Source: Bacteroidota bacterium (lineage in GTDB: Bacteria; Bacteroidota; Bacteroidia; Chitinophagales; Chitinophagaceae). From it: a DNA stretch of 64,000 bases. Shown piece by piece: positions 10,574 to 19,069 of the stretch; the stretch's first letter is position 1, and each line of letters begins with the position of its first letter. Location: contig JADJQP010000004.1 in assembly GCA_016712665.1 (NCBI GenBank), forward strand, positions 248,001-312,000, in the 5' to 3' direction. The translations under genes and the position numbers were made by a program. The notes under the pieces are model-generated. The model was not told the DNA's origin. It saw only the letters and a program-made list of their open reading frames with translations, and searched no databases.

Positions 10574-12129
10574 CTAAATTGACGGCTCTTTTTCGCGAAT
10601 AACCGTCACTTTTATTTGCCCCGGATACTGCATTTCCTTTTGAATTTTTCCGCAATTTCGAAGGACAATTTGTCGCTTTCGGCATCGCTTACTTTATCCG
10701 CTTCTACCATTACCCGAAGTTCGCGACCGGCTTGGATCGCATAGGCTTTTTCAACCCCATTGTAAGACATGGCTAAGGTTTCTAAGTCCTTGATTCGCTC
10801 AAGGTAGCTTTGCATGATTTCGCGACGGGCACCAGGACGAGCACCACTCATGGCATCACAGGCCTGGATAATGGGTGCTAAGATATATTTCATCTCCATC
10901 TCATCGTGATGCGCTCCTATCGCATTCACCACTGAAGGATGTTCTCCGTATTTTTCAGCCAATTTGGCTCCAAGTAGAGCATGTGACAATTCGGTTTCTT
11001 CGTCAGGAACCTTACCGATATCATGCAATAGCCCGGCTCTTTTTGCGAGTTTTGGATTTAAACCGAGCTCAGCAGCCATGATGCCGCATAGATTGGCGGT
11101 TTCACGCGAGTGCATTAATAAATTTTGACCATAGGAAGAGCGGAAACGCATACGACCTACCATTCGAACCAACTCTTTATGAAGGCCATGAACCCCCAAT
11201 TCGATAACGGTTCGCTCACCAATTTCCATTACTTGCTCTTCTATCTGTTTTTTGGTTTTTTCAACCACTTCTTCAATTCGGGCCGGGTGCATTCGACCAT
11301 CCTGAACCAGACGCTGTAAGGAAAGTCGCGCAATTTCTCTTCGAAGCGGATCAAAACTGCTCAGGATAATAGCTTCAGGGGTATCATCTACTACTAAATC
11401 TACACCGGTAGCGGCTTCCAACGCACGAATATTACGACCTTCCCGACCAATTATTTGACCTTTAATATCATCACTTTCTAGATTAAAGACTGTAATGGAA
11501 TTCTCAATAGCCGTTTCAGCAGCGGTTCGTTGGATGGTTTGAATGATAATTTTTTTGGCTTCCTTATTTGCTTTCAATTTGGCCTCTTCCATGATTTCCT
11601 GCACATGTGCCATGGCATCGGTCTTCGCCTCATTAGTGATGGCTTCAATCAACTCTGCCTTCGCATCTTCAGCCTTTAAATTGGAAACTTTTTCGAGTCT
11701 TTTGATATGTTCCTCGTGTTGTTTGTTGAGTTCTTCCTGCTTCTTACTCACTACCTCCAACTGACGATCGAGAGTCGCTTTTTTTAAATCGTAATCTTGC
11801 ACCTGCTTTTGGGCAATTTGCGTCTTATCATTCAGCTCCTTTTCCTTTTGCTTGATGCGGTTTTCGCCATCATTGATCTTCTGATTTCTTTGCAAAACGG
11901 TCTTTTCATGCTCTGATTTCAACTGCAAAAAATGCTCTTTTGCGTCAAGCATCTTCTTTTCTTTAAGGGTTTCGGCATGTGTTTGCGCGTCTTTTACAAT
12001 TCGATCCGCTTGTTGTTCCGCTTCTTCTACTAATTTCTGTGTATTTTTGTTAAATAGTACTTTTCCGATGAATAAGCCTATGAGTAATGCAGCCACTGCT
12101 GCTATGACAGTTATTATTATTGGGTCCAT
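10574..12129 (-). CDS. rny: Ribonuclease Y, C-terminal frameshift
   Basis: RNase Y is a membrane-anchored endoribonuclease that starts mRNA decay. The order is: N-terminal transmembrane helix (IIITVIAAVAALLIGLFIGK), long charged coiled coil (about 30-195), KH domain with GQIIGREGRNIRALE, and HD domain with AGLLHDIGKVPDE. In the uncorrected frame the protein ends abnormally as FKRKCSIRGK. Adding one A to the run at 10645-10649 restores the family's usual ending (IQKEMQYPGQIKVTVIRE), with a new stop at 10574-10576, giving about 518 residues. The single-base loss in a homopolymer is probably a sequence error. The gene stands alone, divergent from murI. Confidence 0.93.
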
Positions 12130-12248
12130 TGTGTTTTTTTAAGTTTTTCATACAAATAATTTGTTTCAGCCTGCAAGTTCCGTCCCGCATAAACAAATTG
12201 TTATTAATTTGCGAAGGTACTATTTTTTTTATTTTTGGGTTAAAAATA

Positions 12249-12281
12249 TTTCAGCAATGGTAAATGTAAAAACTATATTTG
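12249..12281 (+). promoter_or_regulatory. Putative Bacteroidota-type promoter of murI
   Basis: TATATTTG at 12274-12281 fits the TAnnTTTG -7 consensus. A weak -33 element, TTTC at 12249-12252, lies 21 bases before it. The predicted transcript would start about 25 bases before the murI ATG. Confidence 0.5.
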
Positions 12282-12311
12282 CCTAGCTTGTTTCTAATAC
12301 AAGTCTCATGC

Positions 12312-13130
12312 ATGACAAAAAATCAAGCGATAGGCGTTTTTGATTCGGGTATTGGTGGTTTAACCGTTGTAAATTCATTAGAGAAGGAACTACCCCATGA
12401 GCGATTTATCTATTTTGGAGACACCCTTCATATGCCATATGGCGACAAATCGGCTTCCCAAATACTGTGTTATTCCGAAAAAATTGTGGAATTTCTATTG
12501 TCAAAACAAGTAAAGCTCATTGTAATAGCCTGCAACTCGGCATCGGCGAATGCAGCCAGCCAACTACGTGCACAGTATTGGCAACAAGTTCACATTATGG
12601 GCGTTATTAGACCGGTTATCCAATTCATCATCCGGAAGGGAATGCAACGGATTGGTATTATTGGCACCGAAACCACCATCTGAAGCAATATTTATCCGAC
12701 TTTAATCAAAGAGTATGGCGCCGATATCACGGTATATCAAAAGGCTACGCCTTTACTGGCACCCCTAATTGAGGCTGGATTAGGCGGAAGCTCGGAACTG
12801 GATGAAGTTTTGCGCGGATACCTCTCCGACCAGCAGTTTAGCGATAAGGAGGCTATTTTGTTAGCCTGTACCCATTATCCCTTAGTGGCAGACAAGGTCT
12901 CAGCATTTTTTGGCCATTCTAATCAAATAGTAGACAATGCCACTCCCCTCGCTTTTGAAGTCAGAAAATATCTAACAGCGAATGATTTGTTGTGCCCAGA
13001 ACAAGAGCATTTAAAGACGGGCAATCCTCAAAATGAGTTTTATGTTAGTAAATACAGCTCTAGTTTTCACCAAACGGTGCAAACATTTTACAACGGCCCT
13101 ATTGACATTCAACAAATTGATATTCATTAG
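12312..13130 (+). CDS. murI: Glutamate racemase, interrupted by an in-frame TGA
   Basis: MurI makes D-glutamate for peptidoglycan. The conserved parts are all present: AIGVFDSGIGGLTV at the N-terminus, YFGDTLHMPYGDKS, the first catalytic cysteine in IACNSAS and the second in LLACTHYPL. The total is 272 residues, normal for the family. A TGA at 12681-12683 replaces what is probably a Ser codon (TCA) between GTETTI and SNIYPTLIKEYGAD; the frame is identical on both sides. A stop here would remove the second catalytic cysteine from an essential enzyme, so a substitution error is the simplest explanation. I chose ATG 12312 because the racemase motif begins shortly after it. Confidence 0.9.
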
Positions 13131-13204
13131 AATCCGTACCTAAAATTGGAAAGGCTTCCAATAATGGTGGCGAGTATGTATATTTGTAGCTTACTGAAAC
13201 AAAC

Positions 13205-14293
13205 ATGAGCATTATTCCCTTCAAACCAAAAATTGGCATTACTACCGGTGATATCAATGGTATAGGTATCGAATTAATAGTAAAATCACTCAGCGAGCAC
13301 AGACTTCTTGAAATCTGCACTCCCGTAGTTTTTGCATCCAATAAGGTTATTAATTTTTATAAAAATATTGTGGGCGAGCAAAATATTAAATATGCCGGCA
13401 CCAAAGATATTAACGCCTTACAACCCAAGGTAATCAATGTATTTAATTGTTGGGACGAAGAGGCAGCCATGGCACCCGGACAGGTAACCGAACTGGGAGG
13501 TAAATATGGTATTCGGTCATTGATGGTTGCTACGCAGTGTTTAAAAGACGGTCAACTGGATGGTTTGATTACGAATCCCATCCACAAAAAGAACTCGCAA
13601 ACCAATGATTTCAATTACACCGGCCATACGCCCTTTTTAAAAGATAAATTTGGTGCCAAAGATGTAGCCATGATGCTTTGTACCGAAGATTTAAAGGTTT
13701 CTTTGTTAACGGAACATGTGCCTATTTCGGAGTTGGCAAAATATGTGACTGTAGATAATATCCTTTCGAAGACCAGAATTATCAATTAAAGTCTCATCAA
13801 GGATTTTGGATTTTCAAGACCCAAAATTGCAATCCTTTCTTTAAACCCACATGCCAGCGACGACGGTTTGATAGGTGATGAGGAACAAAAAGCCATTATA
13901 CCAGCCATCGAAAAATTGAAAACGGAGGGCATTCTGGCCTTTGGACCGTATAGTGCCGATGCCTTTTTTGCGCGACAGCATGATAAAGAATTTGACTGCG
14001 TATTGGCTATGTATCATGATCAAGGATTAATTCCCTTTAAGAGTTTTGACAGAGGAATGGGTGTTAATTATACAGCCGGTTTGCCCATTGTACGTACTTC
14101 TCCCGACCATGGCACTGCCTTTGATATTGCCGGAAAAAATAAGGCAGACAATACCTCTTTTTTAGAGGCCCTGTATTTATGTATTGATATCCTTAATCAA
14201 AAAAAGGGATATGTCGAAAACACCAAAAATAAGTTGCAAAAAGGTGGACATAAAAGTCTCTTAAAAAAGACTAAAGAGGATATTGAGGAATAA
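13205..14293 (+). CDS. pdxA: 4-hydroxythreonine-4-phosphate dehydrogenase, interrupted by an in-frame TAA
   Basis: PdxA oxidises 4-phosphohydroxy-L-threonine in pyridoxal phosphate synthesis. The N-terminal KIGITTGDINGIGIE and the three metal-binding histidine contexts, YTGHTPFLKD, SLNPHASDDG and AMYHDQGLIPFK, are all present, as is the late RTSPDHGTAFDIAG. Length is 362 codons, close to family size. The TAA at 13787-13789 (after KTRIIN, before SLIKDFGF) is in frame with both halves and is one base from CAA (Gln), the residue expected there. This is probably a C-to-T error rather than a true stop. The gene follows murI by 74 bases and converges on dprA. Confidence 0.9.
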
Positions 14294-14301
14294 GGCACTC
14301 C

Positions 14302-15405
14302 TTAGTTGACCAGTTTAATTATTTTTCCGGGCATTACCTGAATAATATGTTGCATTTCAAGATTGAGCATAGAGGCCGCCATTTGCGAGCTATGCAAATT
14401 TGATAAATGCAGCAATTCATCAATGGCAAGCTGTTGTTTTTCTCTGAGTATCGTCACAATTTTTTTTTCGTCGTCGCTCATTTCAATAAATAGTTCGCGT
14501 TGTATTGGCTTGGGAGTGGTGGTTTGTTTCCATCCCATCTCCTGCAGTAGGTCATTTGCATTGGTAATCATCTGCGCTTTTAATTTCCGGATAAGGAAGT
14601 TGCAACCTGCACTTTTCACATCAATACTTCGACCGGGAAAGCAAAATACATCGCGATTATAAGAGTAGGCGATTTCGGCAGTAATCATGGAACCTCCTCG
14701 CACATCTGTTTCTACCACAATGGTGGCATCGGACATGCCCGCTACAATTCTATTGCGAGAAGGAAAATTACCCTTCTCTAATTTGGCATTTGAAAAATAC
14801 TCTGAAAGAAGAGCCCCCTCCTCTAGCATCTCTCTCGCTATGGTGCTATGTGCTGCAGGATAAACCGTTTTTAACCCATGCGCCACTACCCCAATTGTGG
14901 GTATATGGTGTTTTAGGCAATTTTTGTGCGCTATGATATCGATACCATAGGCCAGTCCGCTGGCCACCTGCACATTAAACGGCTTCAGTTGTTCAATAAG
15001 ATCCTCGCACATTTTTCTGCCATAATCAGTATAAGAACGTGTTCCGATGACTGACACCAATCTAGGGTGGTTTAGATTGGCAGCCCCCCTTTGAAAAAGA
15101 ATGGGGGGACTATCCACGCAACTTTTCAAGCGATTTGGATAGGACTCATCATCAAAACAATGAATTTGAATTCGGTTTTGCTGTACGTACTTTAGTTCTG
15201 CATCCACCAGAGGATATGCGGCAAATTGTAGAATAGCCTCGGCCATACTTTCGCTGATAATGCCACATTTTTTCAGTGTTTTGGGTCGTTGTTTAAATAC
15301 TTGTTCGGCGGTTTCGAAATGAGCTATGAGCTTTTTATATCGAATGGGGCCTATGCCACTTACCTGACTTAATGCAAGCCGGTAATACAATTCAATAGGA
15401 TTCAT
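14302..15405 (-). CDS. dprA: DNA-processing protein DprA/Smf
   Basis: DprA loads RecA on incoming single-stranded DNA during natural transformation. About 367 residues: an N-terminal helix-hairpin-helix-like region (SQVSGIGPIRYKKLIAHF), then the Rossmann-fold DprA core with SVIGTRSYTDYGRKM, ASGLAYGIDIIAHK, GVVAHGLKTVYPAAH, and FPSRNRIVAGMSDATIVVE, and a C-terminal winged-helix-like part (about 295-367). I chose the second in-frame ATG, which gives the common MNPIELYYRLAL opening; an ATG four codons earlier is possible. No other competence genes are nearby. Four AGTAGGTA repeats lie just upstream. Confidence 0.93.
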   Translation of the reverse strand: MNPIELYYRLALSQVSGIGPIRYKKLIAHFETAEQVFKQRPKTLKKCGIISESMAEAILQFAAYPLVDAELKYVQQNRIQIHCFDDESYPNRLKSCVDSPPILFQRGAANLNHPRLVSVIGTRSYTDYGRKMCEDLIEQLKPFNVQVASGLAYGIDIIAHKNCLKHHIPTIGVVAHGLKTVYPAAHSTIAREMLEEGALLSEYFSNAKLEKGNFPSRNRIVAGMSDATIVVETDVRGGSMITAEIAYSYNRDVFCFPGRSIDVKSAGCNFLIRKLKAQMITNANDLLQEMGWKQTTTPKPIQRELFIEMSDDEKKIVTILREKQQLAIDELLHLSNLHSSQMAASMLNLEMQHIIQVMPGKIIKLVN

Positions 15406-15419
15406 GTGCAGGTTCAATC

Positions 15420-15470
15420 AGTAGGTAAAAAAAGTAGGTAACAAATAGTAGGTAACAAATAGTAGGTATA
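15420..15470. repeat. Four-copy tandem repeat of about 14 bases
   Basis: AGTAGGTA begins at 15420, 15433, 15447 and 15461, and the two middle full units read agtaggtaacaaat. The array occupies the space between the dprA start and the divergent lipoprotein gene. It may be a regulatory site or simple slippage DNA; the sequence does not decide. Confidence 0.75.
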
Positions 15471-15568
15471 ATCGCAAAAGACTCGAGTCTTCTGGTTGCA
15501 AAATTACGTTTTTACGAATAATTTTGAACTAAAATATAAGAATAGGTGAGATTTTTCGATAAACAAAA

Positions 15569-15597
15569 TTTGAATTACCCACTTTTTATTATATTTG
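15569..15597 (+). promoter_or_regulatory. Putative promoter of the DUF4625-like lipoprotein gene
   Basis: TATATTTG at 15590-15597 matches the -7 consensus and lies 20 bases before the ATG. TTTG at 15569-15572 could be the -33 box, though the 17-base spacing is shorter than usual. Confidence 0.5.
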
Positions 15598-15616
15598 AGA
15601 TTCTAAATTGTTTTGA

Positions 15617-16075
15617 ATGAAAATTTTTACCAAAATTTTTGCATTGTGTTTTATTGTGGTTGCCTTGGTTTCCAGTTCCTGTAGGCGCTCAAATAATAGC
15701 AAGTATTTCTACGATGCAAAAAAAGACACCTCTGCTCCAAAAATTAATATCAGTGTTCCATTGCTTAACGATACCTACGGTTATGGCGAAGACATTCATA
15801 TTGTGGGTACTGTTACCGATTTGCAGGTGTCGGGATTTGGAGGGAAGTTACAAAGTCTAAATATTCAAGTGGATGAACTCGATAATCTTGATAGTGTCTT
15901 TATTAAAACATTATTGCTTAAGACACCGGATGTAGATGCAAAAGAAGGATATACCTTTAATGAAAAAATGTTGATTTTTGCGGGTGCCAATCCTACATTT
16001 TGTCGGTTGGAAGTAAAAGCAACTGATTATTCAAGCAAAACAACCAGAGACACCGTTTATTTTAAGATTCAGTAA
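15617..16075 (+). CDS. Lipoprotein with Ig-like, DUF4625-type domain
   Basis: 152 residues. A hydrophobic signal segment ends in a lipobox, VSSSC, so the mature protein should be anchored to a membrane by Cys22. The remainder is one beta-sandwich: APKINISVPLLNDTYGYGEDIHIVGTVTD resembles the opening of DUF4625/cadherin-like domains that bind or decorate the cell surface, and the last strand is DTVYFKIQ. No catalytic motif is seen. It stands alone behind its own promoter and ends two bases before the convergent scoA stop. The domain name is a resemblance, not a tested hit. Confidence 0.75.
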   Translation: MKIFTKIFALCFIVVALVSSSCRRSNNSKYFYDAKKDTSAPKINISVPLLNDTYGYGEDIHIVGTVTDLQVSGFGGKLQSLNIQVDELDNLDSVFIKTLLLKTPDVDAKEGYTFNEKMLIFAGANPTFCRLEVKATDYSSKTTRDTVYFKIQ

Positions 16076-16076
16076 T

Positions 16077-16790
16077 TTATTGTTTTCTAACGGTTCGTTG
16101 TTCTATTCGCTTTTCATAATTTTTCCCTTGAAAAATTTTATGAACAAAGATTCCCGGTGTATGAATTTGATCGGGATCTAAAGTACCTAATTCTACCAAT
16201 TCTTCCACTTCTGCAATGGTAATTTTTCCGGCCATGGCCATCAATGGATTAAAATTACGTGAAGTAGCTCTAAAAATAAGATTGCCGTGATTATCGCCTT
16301 TCCATGCTTTTACAATGGCGTAATCGCTTTCAAAAGCACGTTCCATCAAGTACTCTTTTTCTTCACCATACATCGAAAACCTTCGGGTTTCTTTACCCTC
16401 TGCCACCTCAGTACCCACACCTGCCGGTGTGTAAATAACAGGCATGCCATATCCGGTGGCCATACAGCGTGTAGCGAGTGTGCCTTGCGGAATAAGCTCC
16501 ACTTCGAGTTCACCACTTAATAGTTGGCGCTCAAATTCGGCATTCTCACCCACATAAGATGAAACCATTTTCTTTACTTGTTTTTGTTGCAACATCAATC
16601 CGATACCGAAATCGTCGACACCTGCATTGTTTGAAATACAGGTGAGGTTTTTTACCCCTTTGCGAACCAATGCAGCGATTGAATTTTCGGGAATACCGCA
16701 TAAACCAAAACCACCGAGCATAATGGTCATTCCATCTTGTATATCTTTTACCGCTTCATCAGCATCAGCCACTACCTTATTGAGACCCAT
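16077..16790 (-). CDS. scoA: 3-oxoacid CoA-transferase subunit A (SCOT alpha)
   Basis: 237 residues, normal for the alpha subunit of succinyl-CoA:3-ketoacid CoA-transferase, which activates acetoacetate. Diagnostic segments are TIMLGGFGLCGIPENSI, ISNNAGVDDFGIGLML, the SSYVGEN loop, PQGTLATRCMATGYGMPVIYTPAGVGT and ATSRNFNPLMAMAGK. The catalytic glutamate is in the beta subunit, which is absent next to this gene on both sides, although scoA and scoB are often adjacent. A CAAATGTA element at 16814-16821 (TACATTTG on the coding strand) could be its -7 box. It converges on the lipoprotein gene with a one-base gap. Confidence 0.92.
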   Translation of the reverse strand: MGLNKVVADADEAVKDIQDGMTIMLGGFGLCGIPENSIAALVRKGVKNLTCISNNAGVDDFGIGLMLQQKQVKKMVSSYVGENAEFERQLLSGELEVELIPQGTLATRCMATGYGMPVIYTPAGVGTEVAEGKETRRFSMYGEEKEYLMERAFESDYAIVKAWKGDNHGNLIFRATSRNFNPLMAMAGKITIAEVEELVELGTLDPDQIHTPGIFVHKIFQGKNYEKRIEQRTVRKQ

Positions 16791-16876
16791 AGTATGTACG
16801 TTTTTTGAAAAAACAAATGTAAGAAAATAAAAAAGAAGGCCTTACATAATTGACTAAAAAATGCAGTTTCCCATTA

Positions 16877-17231
16877 TTATTCTGAAATCTGAACCTTGAG
16901 TTGATCACCTTGGCTTTCCAAAGTTACATAGTTAAACAATTCTCCATTGGTGTAGTATCCATGTGTAAACTCATCGGCTCCTTTGGTAAGGTCGTTTTGA
17001 ATTCTGAAAATCCACTGTCCATCTTTTTTTTTCCAGCAAGGTCCAGTCGTAATTCGCTACAAAGGTTTGCTCAGGCTGAATGCCGGCAAACGTTTGGTGA
17101 ATATTATTGGTGCGTACTTCTACCGAAATAGGATACTTATTTTTGTTGGTTATTTTAAACTCGGTGACTTTGTTGGTAGAGCAACTCAGCAAGCCGGAAA
17201 TTATTACTAGTAACAGAAGGACTCTCATCAT
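16877..17231 (-). CDS. Small lipoprotein of unknown function, one frameshift
   Basis: A signal segment MMRVLLLLVIISGLLSC gives a lipobox with Cys17. The mature part is a compact beta-rich domain (FKITNKNKYPISVEVRTNNI, FVANYDWTLLEKK). A run of nine A on the coding strand (T9 at 17024-17032) has one base too many; with eight, the frame continues as DGQWIFRIQNDL, then GYYTNGELFNYVTLESQG and ends VQISE at 16877, giving about 117 residues. Not recognised. It may be a periplasm-facing accessory lipoprotein; nothing nearby suggests a partner. Confidence 0.7.
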
Positions 17232-17258
17232 GGTTTCATTTTTTTAGTAATCCGAAAA

Positions 17259-17395
17259 TCAGCAGTAGAAATGCTAAAAAGATTACGTATCTATAAATCA
17301 CCTTTTTGCAAATCTGATACCAAATACTAAATCCCCGATTTGCGGGACAGGCGGGGTAACCCCAACTAACACACTAGCCCTCTTTTTGCCTAAGA
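17259..17395 (+). repeat. Dispersed intergenic repeat, copy A
   Basis: This stretch matches 27742-27865 without gaps over its first 69 bases, at the same offset, with the strongest block at 17308-17327 (19 of 20 identical). A hairpin follows the block in both copies: here CCCC at 17333-17336 pairs with GGGG at 17353-17356, and GGGGTAACCCC is itself palindromic. It looks like a REP/MITE-type element without coding capacity. Confidence 0.65.
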
Positions 17396-17427
17396 CCATT
17401 GTGTAATTTGGGTTAAATGTAATTTTT

Positions 17428-17459
17428 TTTTCCCAATAATAATAATCAGTGTACATTTG
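17428..17459 (+). promoter_or_regulatory. Putative promoter of the cytochrome-like lipoprotein gene
   Basis: TACATTTG at 17452-17459 fits the -7 consensus. A T-run ending at 17431 lies 20 bases upstream in the -33 position. The ATG is 33 bases downstream. Confidence 0.45.
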
Positions 17460-17491
17460 AAATCATATTGGGTAACAAAAAAATTCTTTTT

Positions 17492-17853
17492 ATGAAAATT
17501 CGCATCGCCTTCATTTTAATTATGGGACTTTTTATGATTTTTCCCGGATGCAAGAAAGAAAGTGAACCCATTACGTATGATTGTACCGGCCTCACCCCAA
17601 CGTACGACTTGAATGTAAAATCGCTCATGGATACACATTGCGCCACTGCAGGTTGTCATAGTGCAGCCAACAAGGCAGACGGAAAAGATTTGAGCACCTA
17701 TGCCTCCACAAAATCAGCGGCGTCGAATACTTCTTTTTGGGTAGTATTGAACACAGAAGTGGATTTGACAATATGCCACAGAACGCAGCAAAACTGGTCG
17801 ATACTGATATTAAGACCATTGCCTGTTGGATTCAAAATGGGATGCCACAATAA
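17492..17853 (+). CDS. Small c-type-cytochrome-like lipoprotein, one frameshift
   Basis: A lipoprotein signal ends FPGC, followed by YDLNVKSLMDTHCATAGCH, a haem-c-like motif with four rather than two residues between the cysteines (17639-17659). The continuation DLSTYAS resembles cytochrome-like domains of Bacteroidota and Planctomycetes. The frame is lost at T5 17734-17738; adding one T restores SGFDNMPQNAAKLVDTDIKT and CWIQNGMPQ, with a stop at 17851-17853, typical of this domain end (the Met of NMPQ is the likely distal ligand). About 120 residues. Haem binding through CX4CH is plausible but unproven. Confidence 0.75.
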
Positions 17854-17965
17854 ATACGTATTCTAAAAAGATTCGAATCTGCAGATATCGGCATCCGAAC
17901 TATTTGTATATTTGTGGGGCATGCGTTATATATCGATAATTTTTTTATCCCAAAAGAAATCTCAA

Positions 17966-18757
17966 ATGAAAAGAATCCTACTTTATATCGTTACCATTTT
18001 CTTGACCCTGTTATCGACGTTGTCTAAGGCCCAAACAGCAATGCAACTGTCGGGACCAGATTGTAATAATGTCAACCACGATTTATTTGCAGAATTGGAC
18101 GCAGGTAAGGCTGTGGTAGTATATTTTTTTATGGACAATTGCAATGTTTGCCCTCCACCTGCAACCAATATTCAGAAAATGGTTAACAATATTCTTGTCA
18201 ATTATCCGGGGATGGTAACCGCCTATGCATTGCCCTACAATAATGTACCTACCTGCGCACAGACTGCTGCTTGGGTTACAAGCAACAGTCTTTACCTATA
18301 TGCCCCTTATGACAGCGGTGCGGTACAAGTGGCTCATTATGGCGGTTTTGGAATGCCAACCGTGGTGCTTCTCGGTGGTAGCGATCATAGAACCTTGTTC
18401 AAAACAAAAGCCTATTTAGATAGTGATACAACCATTATGCGAGATAGCATTTTAGCCTTGTTTGCTGCAGGACCCAGTTCGCTTACCAATTATTTAAACG
18501 CCAATGACATATCAATTTTTCCGAATCCTTCTTCAAATGCAACAGGCATTTCCGTGTCATTACTGAAAACCACAAACCTAAGTATGGAGCTTTGTGATAT
18601 AAACGGAAAGACGATAGAAACGATTTGTCAAATTCAAAATGCGAGCGGTTGCATTGTTCAGCAACTGAGCACCGCTGCCTATACAAGCGGTCATTATTTT
18701 ATTAAAATAAATACCAACGGAAAAATCTATTTTCGAAAGTTAGAAATTAGCCATTAA
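17966..18757 (+). CDS. Secreted thioredoxin-like protein with T9SS sorting domain
   Basis: About 263 residues from the ATG at 17966, chosen because a clear signal peptide (MKRILLYIVTIFLTLLSTLSKAQ) follows. The middle is thioredoxin-like: VVVYFFMDNCNVCPPPATN carries a CXXC pair and GFGMPTVVLLGG the cis-Pro loop. The C-terminus, ISIFPNPSSN through HYFIKINTNGKIYFRKLEI, is a type A T9SS sorting domain, so it should be secreted and attached to, or released from, the cell surface. A TATATTTG box lies at 17907-17914. Likely a redox or disulfide protein at the surface; substrate unknown. Confidence 0.85.
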   Translation: MKRILLYIVTIFLTLLSTLSKAQTAMQLSGPDCNNVNHDLFAELDAGKAVVVYFFMDNCNVCPPPATNIQKMVNNILVNYPGMVTAYALPYNNVPTCAQTAAWVTSNSLYLYAPYDSGAVQVAHYGGFGMPTVVLLGGSDHRTLFKTKAYLDSDTTIMRDSILALFAAGPSSLTNYLNANDISIFPNPSSNATGISVSLLKTTNLSMELCDINGKTIETICQIQNASGCIVQQLSTAAYTSGHYFIKINTNGKIYFRKLEISH

Positions 18758-19069
18758 ATGATTCTGTAACAAGCTCTTGAATTTTAGAGTAGCAGAAGAC
18801 ATTTTTAATACGTACTCTTTCATATTTTTTCTAAACGAATCGGCATAAAAATTTACAAAAAAAAAAGAAAGTGAAGTTTTTGAATAATTCGTACCGTGTT
18901 GTAGTAAAACTATACTATAAGCAAACCTTGACAGCAGATAAAGGAGCCCGTTTAAAATAGCAGCATTTTATACAAAAGATACACCTATCCTTTTGACACC
19001 AAACAAAATTTTTTGTTTTGCAGTTTTAGGAGGAAATGAAAAAATGTAGAATCGTCCTTGAATTTTCTT
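18758..19069. other. 312-base intergenic region without a gene
   Basis: No coding frame with conserved features was seen. It holds several A/T runs and an 18-base palindrome, AAACAAAA-TT-TTTTGTTT, at 19001-19018. It separates two 3' ends, so termination may occur here, but no GC-rich hairpin with a T-run was found. Confidence 0.6.

Noticed and set aside
10574..10612. Hairpin TGACGG/CCGTCA and TTAGC-GA-GCTAA just after the annotated end of rny, as a terminator
   Set aside because: Correcting one A in the preceding run extends rny through this stretch with the family's normal C-terminus, so the symmetry is at least partly coding. No T-run follows.
19001..19018. Perfect A/T palindrome as a terminator for the thioredoxin-like T9SS gene
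   Set aside because: The stem has only two GC pairs and lies about 240 bases after the stop. It may be chance in AT-rich DNA.
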